Below, piece by piece: positions 1 through 8,492 of a stretch of 64,000 bases of DNA; within the stretch, counting starts at the first letter, position 1; each line of letters opens with the position of its first letter. The position numbers and the translations under genes are program-made. Under the pieces are notes generated by a model. That model ran no database searches. It was not told the DNA's origin and saw only the letters and a program-made list of their open reading frames with translations. The stretch is taken from contig NZ_BDAM01000003.1 of the NCBI RefSeq assembly GCF_001895045.1, forward strand, positions 434,001 to 498,000, given 5' to 3'. This DNA is from Rhodococcus coprophilus NBRC 100603 (lineage in GTDB: Bacteria > Actinomycetota > Actinomycetes > Mycobacteriales > Mycobacteriaceae).

Positions 1-36
1 CCACCGCCGTCCTGTCGGACCGTCTCCGCGATGTGG

Positions 37-345
37 CTATGCGCCGCTCTCGGTGGGCCGGCCGGAACGCGCCCACCCGTCGGTGCCGCCGGCGACGGAG
101 ACCGCGTCGATTCCCCGTCCCGCGAGGTAGTCGGCAGCCTGGAGGCTGCGTCCACCGACTGCGCAGATCACGTACACGGTCCCGGTCGCGGGAATCTCGT
201 CGATTCGGGCGACGAACTCGCTGAGCGGGATGTTGGTGACCCCGGGCACGCGCACCTGGGCGTATTCGTCGCGCTCGCGCACATCGATGACGGGTGCTCC
301 GTCGGCGCGTGCGGACTCGAAGGTAGCCAGGTCGACCTCACGCAT
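37..345 (-). CDS. Single-domain rhodanese-like sulfurtransferase
   Basis: A 102-residue, single-domain rhodanese, probably cytoplasmic because no signal or membrane segment is visible. Rhodaneses carry a persulfide on an active-site cysteine and pass sulfur to acceptors; here the likely nucleophile is Cys61 in the loop CAVGGRS, after the typical strand TVYVI. An aspartate-arginine pair (DVRERDEY, about residues 21-28) matches the family CH2-type motif. The ATG at 345 was chosen because a GAGAGG ribosome site lies just upstream; a longer reading to 438 adds an unlike N-terminus. It follows dnaE2 on the same strand after about 150 bp. The substrate is unknown. Family call is firm, role is not. 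Confidence 0.85.
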   Translation of the reverse strand: MREVDLATFESARADGAPVIDVRERDEYAQVRVPGVTNIPLSEFVARIDEIPATGTVYVICAVGGRSLQAADYLAGRGIDAVSVAGGTDGWARSGRPTESGA

Positions 346-499
346 CGGTGCGGGTCCTCTCGGTAGGGATTTTCGTCGGGTGTTCCGGATGAGCACCGCA
401 GAAGCCGATTCCACGCACACGATCAGGAACGCCATCACGGTAGCGCGACCCAGCCACCGACGGCCGAGGCACCCGGTATGTGCCGTCGGCGGGTGGAGG

Positions 500-3400
500 T
501 CAGCGGAAGTCGCGCGACTTTCCCGGCATCCTCAGGTCCATGGGCTCGAGGTGATCTGCGATGAGCGTCACCACCCAGTCGGCATTCTGGAGCCGTCCAC
601 GAACGAGTAGGGCCGACGCCGTGTGCGCAAGCGTTCGGTAACGCGCCCACAGACCGACCGAACACACCACGTTCACCATGCCCGTTTCGTCTTCCAGGTT
701 GATGAACGTGACCCCGGCGGCGGTCGCGGGTCGCTGCCGGTGTGTCACCGCCCCACCGACGAGCACCCTCGTTCCGTCGGGAACGTCGAGCAGTCGCGAC
801 GCCGGAACCACGCCGAGCGCGTCGAGCCGTTCGCGCAGGAACTGTGTCGGGTAGCTGTCCGGGGACACCCCGGTGGCCCAGACGTCGGCAGCAGCGAGTT
901 CGAGCGCACTCATGCCCGGTAACGACGGCGCCACGGCGGTCGCTCCGACGCCGGGCAGACGGCCCGGGCGCTGTGTGGCCGCGGGAGCAGCGGCCCACAG
1001 CGCCTCCCGCCGTGTCACGTCGTACCTGCCGAGCGCTCCCGCCGTCGCGAGCGCCTCGGCCTGCGCAGTGGTGAACTCGATCCGGGCGGTGAGGTCCAGG
1101 AACGAGGTGTAGGGGCCGTTCTCCTGCCGCTCGGTCACGATGCGCTCGGCCAGGTCGTCGCCGATGTGGCGCACCGACGCCAGACCCAGCCGCACTTCCT
1201 TCCCCGCGTTCTCCACCGTGGCATGTGCGAGGCTCACTCCCACGTCGGGACCGTGCACGATCACTCCGTGCCGACGCGCGTCGGCGACGAGCGACTGCGG
1301 CGAGTAGAAGCCCATCGGCTGCGCCCGGAGCAGACCCGCGCAGAAGGCGGCGGGATGATGCAGTTTGAACCAGGCGGAATAGAAGACGAGCGACGCGAAA
1401 CTCTGTGAATGACTTTCGGGGAAACCGAAATTCGCGAACGCGTGCAATTTCTCGTAGATGCCGTCGGCGACGGCACCGGTGATGCCGTGCAACTCGCGCA
1501 TCCCCTCGTAGAGACGGCCGCGGAGACGCTCCATCTTCTCGGGCGACCGCTTCGATCCCATCGCCCTCCGCAACTGGTCTGCCTCGGCCGCGGTGAACCC
1601 GGCAGCGTCGACCGCCATCTGCATCAACTGTTCCTGGAACAACGGGACGCCGAGGGTGCGTTCGAGCGACCGTTCGAGGCAGGGGTGATCGTAGGTGACG
1701 GGTTCGAGGCCATTGCGCCGACGGATGTACGGATGCACGGACCCGCCCTGGATGGGCCCGGGCCGGATGAGCGCCACTTCGATGACGAGGTCGTAGAAGT
1801 GCCTCGGTTTCAGGCGCGGCAGGGTGGCCATCTGCGCGCGCGACTCGACCTGGAACACGCCGACCGAATCGGCGCGGCGCAGCATCTCGTAGACGCCGTC
1901 CTCGGCCAGGTCTAGTTGTGCGAGGTCGACCCGGACGCCTTCGTGTTCGGCGACGAGGTCGATCATGTAGTGCAACGCGGAGAGCATGCCCAATCCGAGA
2001 AGGTCGAACTTCACAAGTCCCGCGGCCGCGCAATCGTCCTTGTCCCATTGCAGGACGGTGCGTCCCGGCATCCGCGCCCATTCGACAGGACAGACATCGG
2101 AGACGGGCCGGTCGCAGATCACCATGCCGCCCGAATGGATCCCGAGATGCCGTGGCAACCCTTCGATCTGTTCCGCGAGATCGAGCACAGGGGCAGGAAT
2201 GTCCACGTCGGTTTCGACGCTCACCCCTCCCCATCTGCTGATCTGCTTGCTCCACGCATCCTGCTGTCCCTGCGAGTAACCGAGGGCTCGCGCCATGTCC
2301 CGCACTGCGGATCTGCCTCGGTAGGTGATGACGTTGGCGACCTGCGCGGCGTGGGTGCGGCCGTATTTCGCATAGACGTGCTGGATGGCCTCTTCGCGCC
2401 GGTCGGATTCGATATCGAGATCGATATCGGGTGGACCGTCGCGTTCGGGCGACAGGAACCGCTCGAACAGCAGGCTGTTGCGCACGGGATCGACGTTGGT
2501 GATGCCGATGGCGTAGCAGACCGCGGAGTTGGCGGCCGAACCTCTTCCCTGACAGAGGATGTCGTTGGCCCGGCAGAACTCGACGATGTCGTGGACGACC
2601 AGGAAGTAGCCGGGAAAACCGAGACTGCCGATGATGCCGAGTTCGTGTTCGATCTGCCGGTAGGCCGCCGGGTTCCGCTCGGCAGGACCGTACCGGCGAC
2701 GCGCGCCGGCATAGGTGAGGGCACGCAGCCAGGTGAATTCGGTGTGTCCCTCGGGCACGTCGAACGGGGGCAGTTTCGGGGCGATGAGGCGCAGGTCGAA
2801 GGCGCATTCCCGGCCGAGTTCCGCCGCGGTGTGCACGACACCGGGGAAGGCCGCGAACAGCCTGGCCATCTCGGCTCCGGATCGGAGATGTCCGCCTCCG
2901 GTCGGCGGGAGGCGACTCGCTGCGTCGTCGAGGCTCTGCCGGTCGGAAATGGCGGCCATCGCCATGGCGAGGCGCCGGCGACCGGGTTGCGCGAAATGTG
3001 CCGCCGTACTGGCTATGGACGAAATCCCGTGCCGCTTCGCGAGTTCGAAGAGTGTGGCGTTGCATTCGTAGTCGGCAGGATCTCCGTGCCAGGTGAGTTC
3101 GACGGTGACGCGGTCGGGCCCGAACCGGTCGACGAGGTCGAGCAGAGCGGCTTCGGCTGCTCCCGCACCACCGCGGTCGAGAGCACCGCGTACATGCCCT
3201 CGACGGCACCCGGTGAGGATCTGCCAGTGACCGCCCGCAGCCTCGGTGAGCGCGTCGTAGTCGTAGCGGGGTTCGTTCTTCTCCCCACCGACCAGGTGCG
3301 CATCGGCGATCTGCCGTGACAACCGGCGATATCCCTCCTGGCCGCGGGCGAGCACCAGCAGATGGGCGTCGTCGAGCGACAGTTCCGCCCCGAACACCGT

Positions 3401-3760
3401 CCGCATGTCGAGTTCCCGCGCGGCTTCGGCGAAGCGCACTGCCCCGTACAGGCCGTTGTGGTCGGTGATCGCCAGAGCCTCGAGACCGAGGCGCACCGAT
3501 TCTTCGACGAGTTCTTCGGGGGTCGAAGCGCCGTCGAGGAAGCTGAACGCCGAGTGTGTATGCAGTTCCGCATAGGGCACCAACGGGCCGTCGGGGGGCC
3601 GAGCGCTGCCTTCGTACTCACCTCGAGTGCGACTCCATGCCGGGCTGTCGTTGCCGTCTCCGGGGTGGACGGGATCGCGCCGGGAGGTGCCGGGTGCGGG
3701 GCGGCCGGACAGGACACGTTCCATCTCCGACCAGGTCGGTGGGCCGTTTCCCCATCCCAT
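500..3760 (-). CDS. dnaE2: Error-prone DNA polymerase III alpha subunit DnaE2
   Basis: A 1086-residue C-family polymerase, the usual DnaE2 length. It is the catalytic subunit of the SOS mutasome, which also needs ImuA' and ImuB (here at 21.8-24.1 kb). The N-terminal PHP domain begins near residue 63 (AELHTHSAFSFLDG). The polymerase catalytic aspartates lie in PPDIDLDIESDR, about residues 441-452, and an OB-fold segment is visible near the C-terminus (VLVGGAVTHRQ, then INLEDETGMVNVV). The start at 3760 gives the family-typical MGWGNGPPTW and has a GGAGG site 6 nt upstream; an upstream in-frame ATG at 3787 lacks this support. A LexA-type box sits 36-51 bp upstream, so damage induction is expected. 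Confidence 0.96.
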   Translation of the reverse strand: MGWGNGPPTWSEMERVLSGRPAPGTSRRDPVHPGDGNDSPAWSRTRGEYEGSARPPDGPLVPYAELHTHSAFSFLDGASTPEELVEESVRLGLEALAITDHNGLYGAVRFAEAARELDMRTVFGAELSLDDAHLLVLARGQEGYRRLSRQIADAHLVGGEKNEPRYDYDALTEAAGGHWQILTGCRRGHVRGALDRGGAGAAEAALLDLVDRFGPDRVTVELTWHGDPADYECNATLFELAKRHGISSIASTAAHFAQPGRRRLAMAMAAISDRQSLDDAASRLPPTGGGHLRSGAEMARLFAAFPGVVHTAAELGRECAFDLRLIAPKLPPFDVPEGHTEFTWLRALTYAGARRRYGPAERNPAAYRQIEHELGIIGSLGFPGYFLVVHDIVEFCRANDILCQGRGSAANSAVCYAIGITNVDPVRNSLLFERFLSPERDGPPDIDLDIESDRREEAIQHVYAKYGRTHAAQVANVITYRGRSAVRDMARALGYSQGQQDAWSKQISRWGGVSVETDVDIPAPVLDLAEQIEGLPRHLGIHSGGMVICDRPVSDVCPVEWARMPGRTVLQWDKDDCAAAGLVKFDLLGLGMLSALHYMIDLVAEHEGVRVDLAQLDLAEDGVYEMLRRADSVGVFQVESRAQMATLPRLKPRHFYDLVIEVALIRPGPIQGGSVHPYIRRRNGLEPVTYDHPCLERSLERTLGVPLFQEQLMQMAVDAAGFTAAEADQLRRAMGSKRSPEKMERLRGRLYEGMRELHGITGAVADGIYEKLHAFANFGFPESHSQSFASLVFYSAWFKLHHPAAFCAGLLRAQPMGFYSPQSLVADARRHGVIVHGPDVGVSLAHATVENAGKEVRLGLASVRHIGDDLAERIVTERQENGPYTSFLDLTARIEFTTAQAEALATAGALGRYDVTRREALWAAAPAATQRPGRLPGVGATAVAPSLPGMSALELAAADVWATGVSPDSYPTQFLRERLDALGVVPASRLLDVPDGTRVLVGGAVTHRQRPATAAGVTFINLEDETGMVNVVCSVGLWARYRTLAHTASALLVRGRLQNADWVVTLIADHLEPMDLRMPGKSRDFR

Positions 3761-3795
3761 GGAATACCTCCAGCTGCATGTATCCACCCAGATTA

Positions 3796-3811
3796 TCGCA
3801 CGTATGTTCGA
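3796..3811 (-). promoter_or_regulatory. LexA/SOS box upstream of dnaE2
   Basis: On the minus strand the site reads TCGAACATACGTGCGA. It differs at one base from the actinobacterial SOS consensus TCGAAC-N4-GTTCGA. It lies 36-51 bp upstream of the dnaE2 start codon, a normal promoter distance. Known biology: LexA represses dnaE2 in mycobacteria. The assignment rests on sequence match and gene identity. Confidence 0.85.
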
Positions 3812-3864
3812 TACTTGGTAGAAGCGCAGCGTCGGTCGGTGGTGCCTATGTCGCTGATGTGCCC

Positions 3865-4788
3865 TCAGCCTCCGAACACCGGACCGCCACCGAAAAAAGC
3901 TCGATGCGAAATCGGCTGATTCCCATCGACATCCACAACTCCGTACTCCGGTCCCGTCTCCGCCGTGATGAGTGTCGAGCCGCTTCGGCGGTTCACCTCA
4001 GGATCCGACGCCAGCGCGACGACGACGCGACCGACGAACTCGGGAGTCTCGGCGTCGGCCAGCGGAAAACCCTGGAAGTTGTCGAGTCCGCGAGCCAGCA
4101 TGGCCTCGTTCTTTACCAGCCCCGGCCAGAGCGACAGCGTGGTGACGCCGGTGCCACGCAATTCCACCGCCATATCGGCAGCCATCTTGTCGAGGCCCGC
4201 CTTCGACATTCCGTACAGCACCGAGTGCAGGTGACCGCGCGTACCGAAAGACGAGATGTTGACGATCATTCCGGTGCTTCGCGGCACCATCATCCGGGCC
4301 GCCTCCACCGAGGCCACGTAGTGAGCGCGGAGGCCGACACCGACGAGGCTGTCCCAGTCCTCGACGGGGCGCTGCCAGAACGGCTCGGTGAAACCGGCGA
4401 AACCTTTCGGGGCGGCCCACACGTTGTTCACGAGCACATCGAGCCGCCCGTTCTGCTCGCGGGCGATGGCAGCGAAGAGATCGCGGATCTGGGAATCGTC
4501 GCGATGATCGCACTGCACCGCGATGCCGTGACCACCACGCTCGGTGACGATCTCTGCGGTGCGATCCAACGGCCCGTCCACACCGACGGGTCCGCGGCCC
4601 GTGACGTAGACCGTCCAGCCGGCGGATCCGAGCGCGCAGGCGATGCCCTTGCCGACACTTCGGCTGGCGCCGGTGACGAGAGCCACCTTCCGAACTGCTT
4701 CGGCTCCCGTCATGTCGGCTCCCGTCATGTCGGCTCCCGTCATGTCGGCTTCCGTCATGTCGGCTCCCGTCATGTCGGCTTCCGTCAT
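3865..4788 (-). CDS. SDR family NAD(P)-dependent oxidoreductase with repeated N-terminus
   Basis: A classical short-chain dehydrogenase/reductase of up to 307 residues. It shows the cofactor loop GASRSVGKGIA (about residues 40-50), the NNVW strand, a SSFG catalytic serine segment and the YGMSK Tyr/Lys pair. Substrate unknown. The first 30 residues are six copies of MTGAD/MTEAD, encoded by a perfect 15-bp tandem array (4701-4790). Every copy carries GGGAG or GGAAG, a 5-nt gap and ATG, so translation could start at any of the six. The last ATG gives a normal SDR N-terminus. It follows the SnoaL-like gene with a 1-nt gap (TGAcATG), suggesting an operon with coupled translation. Confidence 0.88.
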   Translation of the reverse strand: MTEADMTGADMTEADMTGADMTGADMTGAEAVRKVALVTGASRSVGKGIACALGSAGWTVYVTGRGPVGVDGPLDRTAEIVTERGGHGIAVQCDHRDDSQIRDLFAAIAREQNGRLDVLVNNVWAAPKGFAGFTEPFWQRPVEDWDSLVGVGLRAHYVASVEAARMMVPRSTGMIVNISSFGTRGHLHSVLYGMSKAGLDKMAADMAVELRGTGVTTLSLWPGLVKNEAMLARGLDNFQGFPLADAETPEFVGRVVVALASDPEVNRRSGSTLITAETGPEYGVVDVDGNQPISHRAFFGGGPVFGG

Positions 4789-4790
4789 GT
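4701..4790. repeat. Six tandem 15-bp repeats holding reiterated RBS-ATG units
   Basis: Six head-to-tail copies of CGGCTCCCGTCATGT (plus strand) at 4701, 4716, 4731, 4746, 4761 and 4776. Copies four and six differ by one base (CTTCC for CTCCC). On the coding minus strand each unit reads as a ribosome site followed by ATG, in frame with the SDR, and the array reaches the last bases before the upstream stop codon. The 15-bp period keeps frame, so copy-number change would alter the number of starts and N-terminal length without disrupting the gene. Confidence 0.97.
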
Positions 4791-5272
4791 CACTGCACCA
4801 CTTTCACGTCGTCGGTCAGAGCGCGTTCGATGGACCACAGGACGCGCACATGACACTTCGAGATCTTCCACTCGCCGTCCTCGACCACGTAGTCGTCGTC
4901 GTAGTCGAGTGCGGTGACCCGTTCGGTCCGAGCGCTCATATCCACCTGGCGAAACCGCAACGTCCATTCACCGGTCGCGGTCTCCGGACTCGTGAGGCGA
5001 ATACTGGGATGCATCCCGTGATGCATATCGAGGACGACGAATCGATCGTCGACGCGCTGAAGCGCGATCCGGGAGTACACGGCCACCAGGCCGTCTGCGT
5101 CGTCGAAGCTGCCGAGCGCCGGGCCGTAGTAGATGTCGGCGCCTTCTGCCACGAAGCACGCACGCATACCGGTGGGGTCCTTCGCGTCGCAGGCGCGAAA
5201 ATAACGGTGCTTGAGCATCCGGATCTCTTCGAGGGCTTCGAGTCGCGCCAATCGATCCTCGATGGTCGGCAT
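4790..5272 (-). CDS. SnoaL/NTF2-like domain protein
   Basis: A 160-residue protein with the SnoaL_4-type opening MPTIEDRLARLEALEEIRML followed by HRYFRACDAKD. This is the first helix set of the NTF2-like alpha+beta cone fold. Members act as small cyclases, hydratases, isomerases or ligand-binding subunits; nothing here fixes which. The start at 5272 has a GGGGG-rich site upstream and gives a standard N-terminus; the longer reading to 5350 adds unlike sequence. It precedes the SDR at 3865-4788 by 1 nt, so the two are probably co-transcribed and may act on one small-molecule substrate. Upstream is a 188-bp divergent gap facing the carotenoid-like genes. Confidence 0.8.
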   Translation of the reverse strand: MPTIEDRLARLEALEEIRMLKHRYFRACDAKDPTGMRACFVAEGADIYYGPALGSFDDADGLVAVYSRIALQRVDDRFVVLDMHHGMHPSIRLTSPETATGEWTLRFRQVDMSARTERVTALDYDDDYVVEDGEWKISKCHVRVLWSIERALTDDVKVVQ

Positions 5273-5460
5273 GCGTGGAACCCCCGTGCAGGTTGTGGCG
5301 TGGTCGGCTGGGCCATCCTGGCACAGATTCGCATTCTTCGGACCTTCCACCGAGTGCTTGTCTCCGCGGTTCGGGCATGGCCGACCCGATGTCGTGATTG
5401 GCTGTGTTCGCGGGTGTGCGCGGCACCGGCGACGGAGATCACCCGGAGGGAGACCGCCCG

Positions 5461-5649
5461 ATGACCACGACTTCCAGGACCCGCCCCCGGTACGAAGTAG
5501 CCGACCGGATCATCCCCGGGTCGGACGTCCTCGACTCCCAGAACACCCATCGCCCCCGGTGCCCGGTGCTGATCCCCGACCGTCACTGCTCCCCCGAGGA
5601 TGCTCCGGGCCCAGGCCTTCCTGCCCTCGGCGACACCGGACCCCGATGA
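5461..5649 (+). CDS. Short hypothetical ORF coupled to the CrtU-like gene
   Basis: A 62-residue open frame with a good GGAGGGA ribosome site about 8 nt before ATG. Its TGA overlaps the ATG of the next gene (ATGA), the usual sign of translational coupling. The product is rich in Pro, Arg, Asp and Gly and has four Cys/His-flanked segments (for example RPRCPVLIP and DRHCSPED), but I recognise no domain. It may be a real small protein, a translated leader that delivers ribosomes to the oxidoreductase, or a remnant of a longer gene. The function is unknown. Confidence 0.45.
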   Translation: MTTTSRTRPRYEVADRIIPGSDVLDSQNTHRPRCPVLIPDRHCSPEDAPGPGLPALGDTGPR

Positions 5650-7217
5650 CGACCCGCCCCCACGTCGATCCGCGGCGCGTGCGGCATTGCGCACCCCCTG
5701 GTCTCGACGACGCCGCACTGCTCCCGGCGCGCCCACACGTAGTCGTCGTCGGTGCCGGTATCGCCGGGCTCGCAGCGGCCACCGGCCTGGCCGAACGCGG
5801 CGTGGATGTGGACGTCGTCGAACGTGAAGACCACATCGGCGGGCGGGTCGGAGGCTGGACCGATCACCTCGCCGACGGCACCCCGGTCGCGGTCAACCGT
5901 GGATTCCACGCCTTCTTCCGGCAGTACTACAACCTGCGGGCACTGCTGCGCCGCGGCGACCCCGGACTCCGGGTCCTGACCGCGCTCGACGACTACCCAC
6001 TGATCGATGCATCCGGTCGACGAGACAGCTTCCGCGGTCTTCCCCGCACACCGCCGTGGAACGCACTCGGCTTCGCACTGCGCAGCCCCACCTTCAGCTT
6101 GCTCGACCTGATTCGCGTCGATCCGCGAGCCGCCGCGCCGCTGGCCGCCGTCTCGGTTCCCGAGATCTACCATCGGCTCGACCACCTCGACGCCGAAACG
6201 TTTCTCGAGCAGATCAACTTCCCACCCGCCGCCAGGCACCTCGCGTTCGAGGTGTTCTCACGCAGTTTCTTCACCGAACCGGGCAAGATGTCGGCTGCGG
6301 AGCTGGCCACGATGTTCCACATCTACTTCCTCGGCTCGAGCGAGGGCCTGCTCTTCGACGTGGCCGACACCAATTTCGACGAACTGTGGTTGCCGCTGCG
6401 CGAATACCTGACGGCCGAGCCGACCCCGTCCCGCACGGGCACCGTGCGCTTTCACACCGGTGTCGCCATCTCGACCGTCGACACCACCGCCGGTCCCCCG
6501 TTTCGGCTCTTCGACACCACAGGTGCGAGCATGGATGCCGACGGAGTGGTTCTGGCCACCGACGCCACTGCACTCCGTCGGATCGTGGCGGCCTCACCCA
6601 CCCTCGGCGACACCGCCTGGCAGACCAGGATCGGGAAGCTGGACGCTGCACCCGAATTCCTCGTACATCGGCTCTGGCTCGACCGGCCCGTCGACGACGA
6701 CCGCCCGGCGTTTCTCGGCACCGGCAGTCTCCACCCACTCGACAACATCAGCATCGTCGACCGCTACGAACGCCAGGCCCGCGAATGGGCGCAACGGCAC
6801 GGAGGCTCGGTGGTCGAACTCCACGCTTACGCGTTGCCCGAGCCCCCGGCCTCCGACCCGGACCGGGATGCACTGCAACAGCAGATCGTCGCGCGACTGC
6901 ACGCCCTGTATCCCGAAACCGCCCAGGCCCGCGTCCTCGGCGAACGGCTGTTGTATCGGCGGGACTGCCCCCGCCTCGGTCCCGGAGACTTCGCCGAGCG
7001 GCCCACCGTGGCTACTCCGCACCGCGGATTGGCGCTGGCCGGGGACGGAATCCGAATCGACCTGCCGGTGGCGTTGATGGAGCGGGCCGCCACCACCGGC
7101 TGGTCGGCCGCCAATCACCTGCTCGGCCAATGGGGTATTCGCGGCCACGATCTGTACACCGTGCCCACCCGAGGCCGGTCGGCACTGCTCCGGCGACTGG
7201 CGACTCAAGAAAGCTGA
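5646..7217 (+). CDS. FAD-dependent carotenoid desaturase/methyltransferase-like (CrtU-like)
   Basis: A 523-residue flavoprotein of the phytoene-desaturase superfamily. The FAD Rossmann motif VVVVGAGIAGLAAA is at about residues 36-49, followed by EREDHIGGRVGG. A C-terminal FAD signature reads LALAGDGIRIDLPVALMERA then TTGWSAANHLL. The length, the C-terminal ALMERAATTG segment and pairing with a DUF5914 Rieske protein fit CrtU-like enzymes that aromatise carotenoid end rings (isorenieratene or chlorobactene type), known in Rhodococcus and Streptomyces. No other carotenoid gene (crtE, crtB, crtI, crtY) is in the window, so the role is inferred. The start overlaps the short upstream ORF; the Rieske gene follows after 5 bp. 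Another FAD amine-oxidase-fold enzyme is possible. Confidence 0.68.
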   Translation: MTTRPHVDPRRVRHCAPPGLDDAALLPARPHVVVVGAGIAGLAAATGLAERGVDVDVVEREDHIGGRVGGWTDHLADGTPVAVNRGFHAFFRQYYNLRALLRRGDPGLRVLTALDDYPLIDASGRRDSFRGLPRTPPWNALGFALRSPTFSLLDLIRVDPRAAAPLAAVSVPEIYHRLDHLDAETFLEQINFPPAARHLAFEVFSRSFFTEPGKMSAAELATMFHIYFLGSSEGLLFDVADTNFDELWLPLREYLTAEPTPSRTGTVRFHTGVAISTVDTTAGPPFRLFDTTGASMDADGVVLATDATALRRIVAASPTLGDTAWQTRIGKLDAAPEFLVHRLWLDRPVDDDRPAFLGTGSLHPLDNISIVDRYERQAREWAQRHGGSVVELHAYALPEPPASDPDRDALQQQIVARLHALYPETAQARVLGERLLYRRDCPRLGPGDFAERPTVATPHRGLALAGDGIRIDLPVALMERAATTGWSAANHLLGQWGIRGHDLYTVPTRGRSALLRRLATQES

Positions 7218-7222
7218 CCGTG

Positions 7223-8266
7223 ATGAGCATTCTGGAACCGTTGTACCGGCGGTGGCCGCACAGCTGGCCGCTGCAACCCGTTGCGCCGAGCACCTGGACG
7301 AAACAGGAGCCGACCTATCGAGCCGCCGACCCTCGCCTGATCCGGACGATCCTCGATCGAACGCAGCAGCAGCCCTCCGGCAACTGGTACGTCTTCGCGG
7401 CCAGCAGCGACATTCGCACCGATCGCCCCACTGCCGCCACCGTCGCCGGCGTCGAACTCGTCGCCTGGCGCGACTCGGGGCGGCAACTTCGCGTCGGTCC
7501 CGGCGCCTGCCCCCACCTCGGCGCGCCCCTGGCGTCGGCAGTTCTCGACTGCGGCGCACTGGTATGCCGATGGCACGGTCTACGTCTGGGGCCTGACGGC
7601 GAACGCGGGTGGCCGCTCTATCCCAGTCACGACGACGGGGTCCTCACGTGGGTCCGCCTCGACCGGATCGGCGGAGAATCGCCGCTGGATACACCTGTCG
7701 TCCCGGCGAGGCCACCTGCCGACGCCCACCTGACGGCGGTAGCAACCCTCACCGGAGTCTGCGAACCGGCCGACATCGTCGCCAATCGTCTCGACCCGTG
7801 GCACGGTGCGTGGTTCCACCCCTATTCCTTCGCTCATCTCGAGGTCGTCGAGGCGCCCACGCGGGACCGAACCGGTGACGAGGACGACCGTTTCGTCGTC
7901 GCCGTGACCTTCCGCGTCGCCGGCCGGATCGGCGTCCCGGTCCTCGCCGAGTTCACCAGCCCAGAACCCCGCACTGTCGTCATGCGCATCATCGACGGTG
8001 AAGGCACCGGCAGTGTCATCGAAACGCACGCAACACCTCTGGGGCCAGGCCCGGACGGTCGCCCCCGCACCGCTGTGATCGAGGCCGTCATCGCCTACTC
8101 CCCCCGTGACGGATTCACCACTGCACGCCGTGTGGAGCGCGCCCTGACTCCGATGCTTCGCGGTGCGGCCAGACGTCTGTGGCGCGACGACCTCGCTTAC
8201 GCCGAAAGGCGTTACCTGCAACGCACCCGAACCGATCACACAACCCGCCCTCGGCCGCCGACCTGA
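7223..8266 (+). CDS. DUF5914-type Rieske [2Fe-2S] protein
   Basis: A 347-residue protein with an N-terminal Rieske domain. The ligands are visible as CPHLG (Cys96, His98) and CRWHG (Cys115, His118), the C-X-H...C-X2-H pattern of Rieske 2Fe-2S centres. The rest resembles the DUF5914 family and has no non-haem iron oxygenase motif that I can identify. It starts 5 bp after the CrtU-like gene (ATG at 7223, with an in-frame GTG just before), so it is almost surely co-transcribed and may carry electrons to the flavoenzyme or act on its product. No membrane segment is seen. The functional link to carotenoids is inference from adjacency. Confidence 0.75.
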   Translation: MSILEPLYRRWPHSWPLQPVAPSTWTKQEPTYRAADPRLIRTILDRTQQQPSGNWYVFAASSDIRTDRPTAATVAGVELVAWRDSGRQLRVGPGACPHLGAPLASAVLDCGALVCRWHGLRLGPDGERGWPLYPSHDDGVLTWVRLDRIGGESPLDTPVVPARPPADAHLTAVATLTGVCEPADIVANRLDPWHGAWFHPYSFAHLEVVEAPTRDRTGDEDDRFVVAVTFRVAGRIGVPVLAEFTSPEPRTVVMRIIDGEGTGSVIETHATPLGPGPDGRPRTAVIEAVIAYSPRDGFTTARRVERALTPMLRGAARRLWRDDLAYAERRYLQRTRTDHTTRPRPPT

Positions 8267-8390
8267 AGGGCCGAGCCGAGGCGAGAACCCGAATCGGGTC
8301 GTCACGAGTTCTCCTGTCGGCCGGTGAGTTTCACCCGATTCGCGGCGACCACGGAATTGTCTCTCCTGCTGCGGATTTCCCTGGACCACG

Positions 8391-8420
8391 ATTCGTCGAA
8401 CAGACCGTAGTTCGACGAAT
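8391..8420. promoter_or_regulatory. 11-bp perfect inverted repeat upstream of secreted-protein gene
   Basis: Arms ATTCGTCGAAC (8391-8401) and GTTCGACGAAT (8410-8420) are exact reverse complements around an 8-nt spacer. The site ends 72 bp before the start of the secreted protein at 8493. Its arm length and modest GC content fit a dimeric repressor operator, for example TetR type, better than a terminator. No regulator gene is adjacent. Confidence 0.5.
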
Positions 8421-8492
8421 GCACACCGGCGCGCTCACTAATCCGGTATGAACGGGGAGTTCTCTCGCCTTCGACTCGATTGGAGTATTTAC

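Noticed and set aside
1916-3319. 467-codon plus-strand open frame inside dnaE2
   Set aside because: It is a high-GC antisense shadow of a strongly conserved polymerase gene.
8395-8416. TCGAAC...GTTCGA as an SOS box
   Set aside because: Half-sites match LexA but the spacer is 8 nt instead of 4, and the gene downstream is not a DNA-repair gene.
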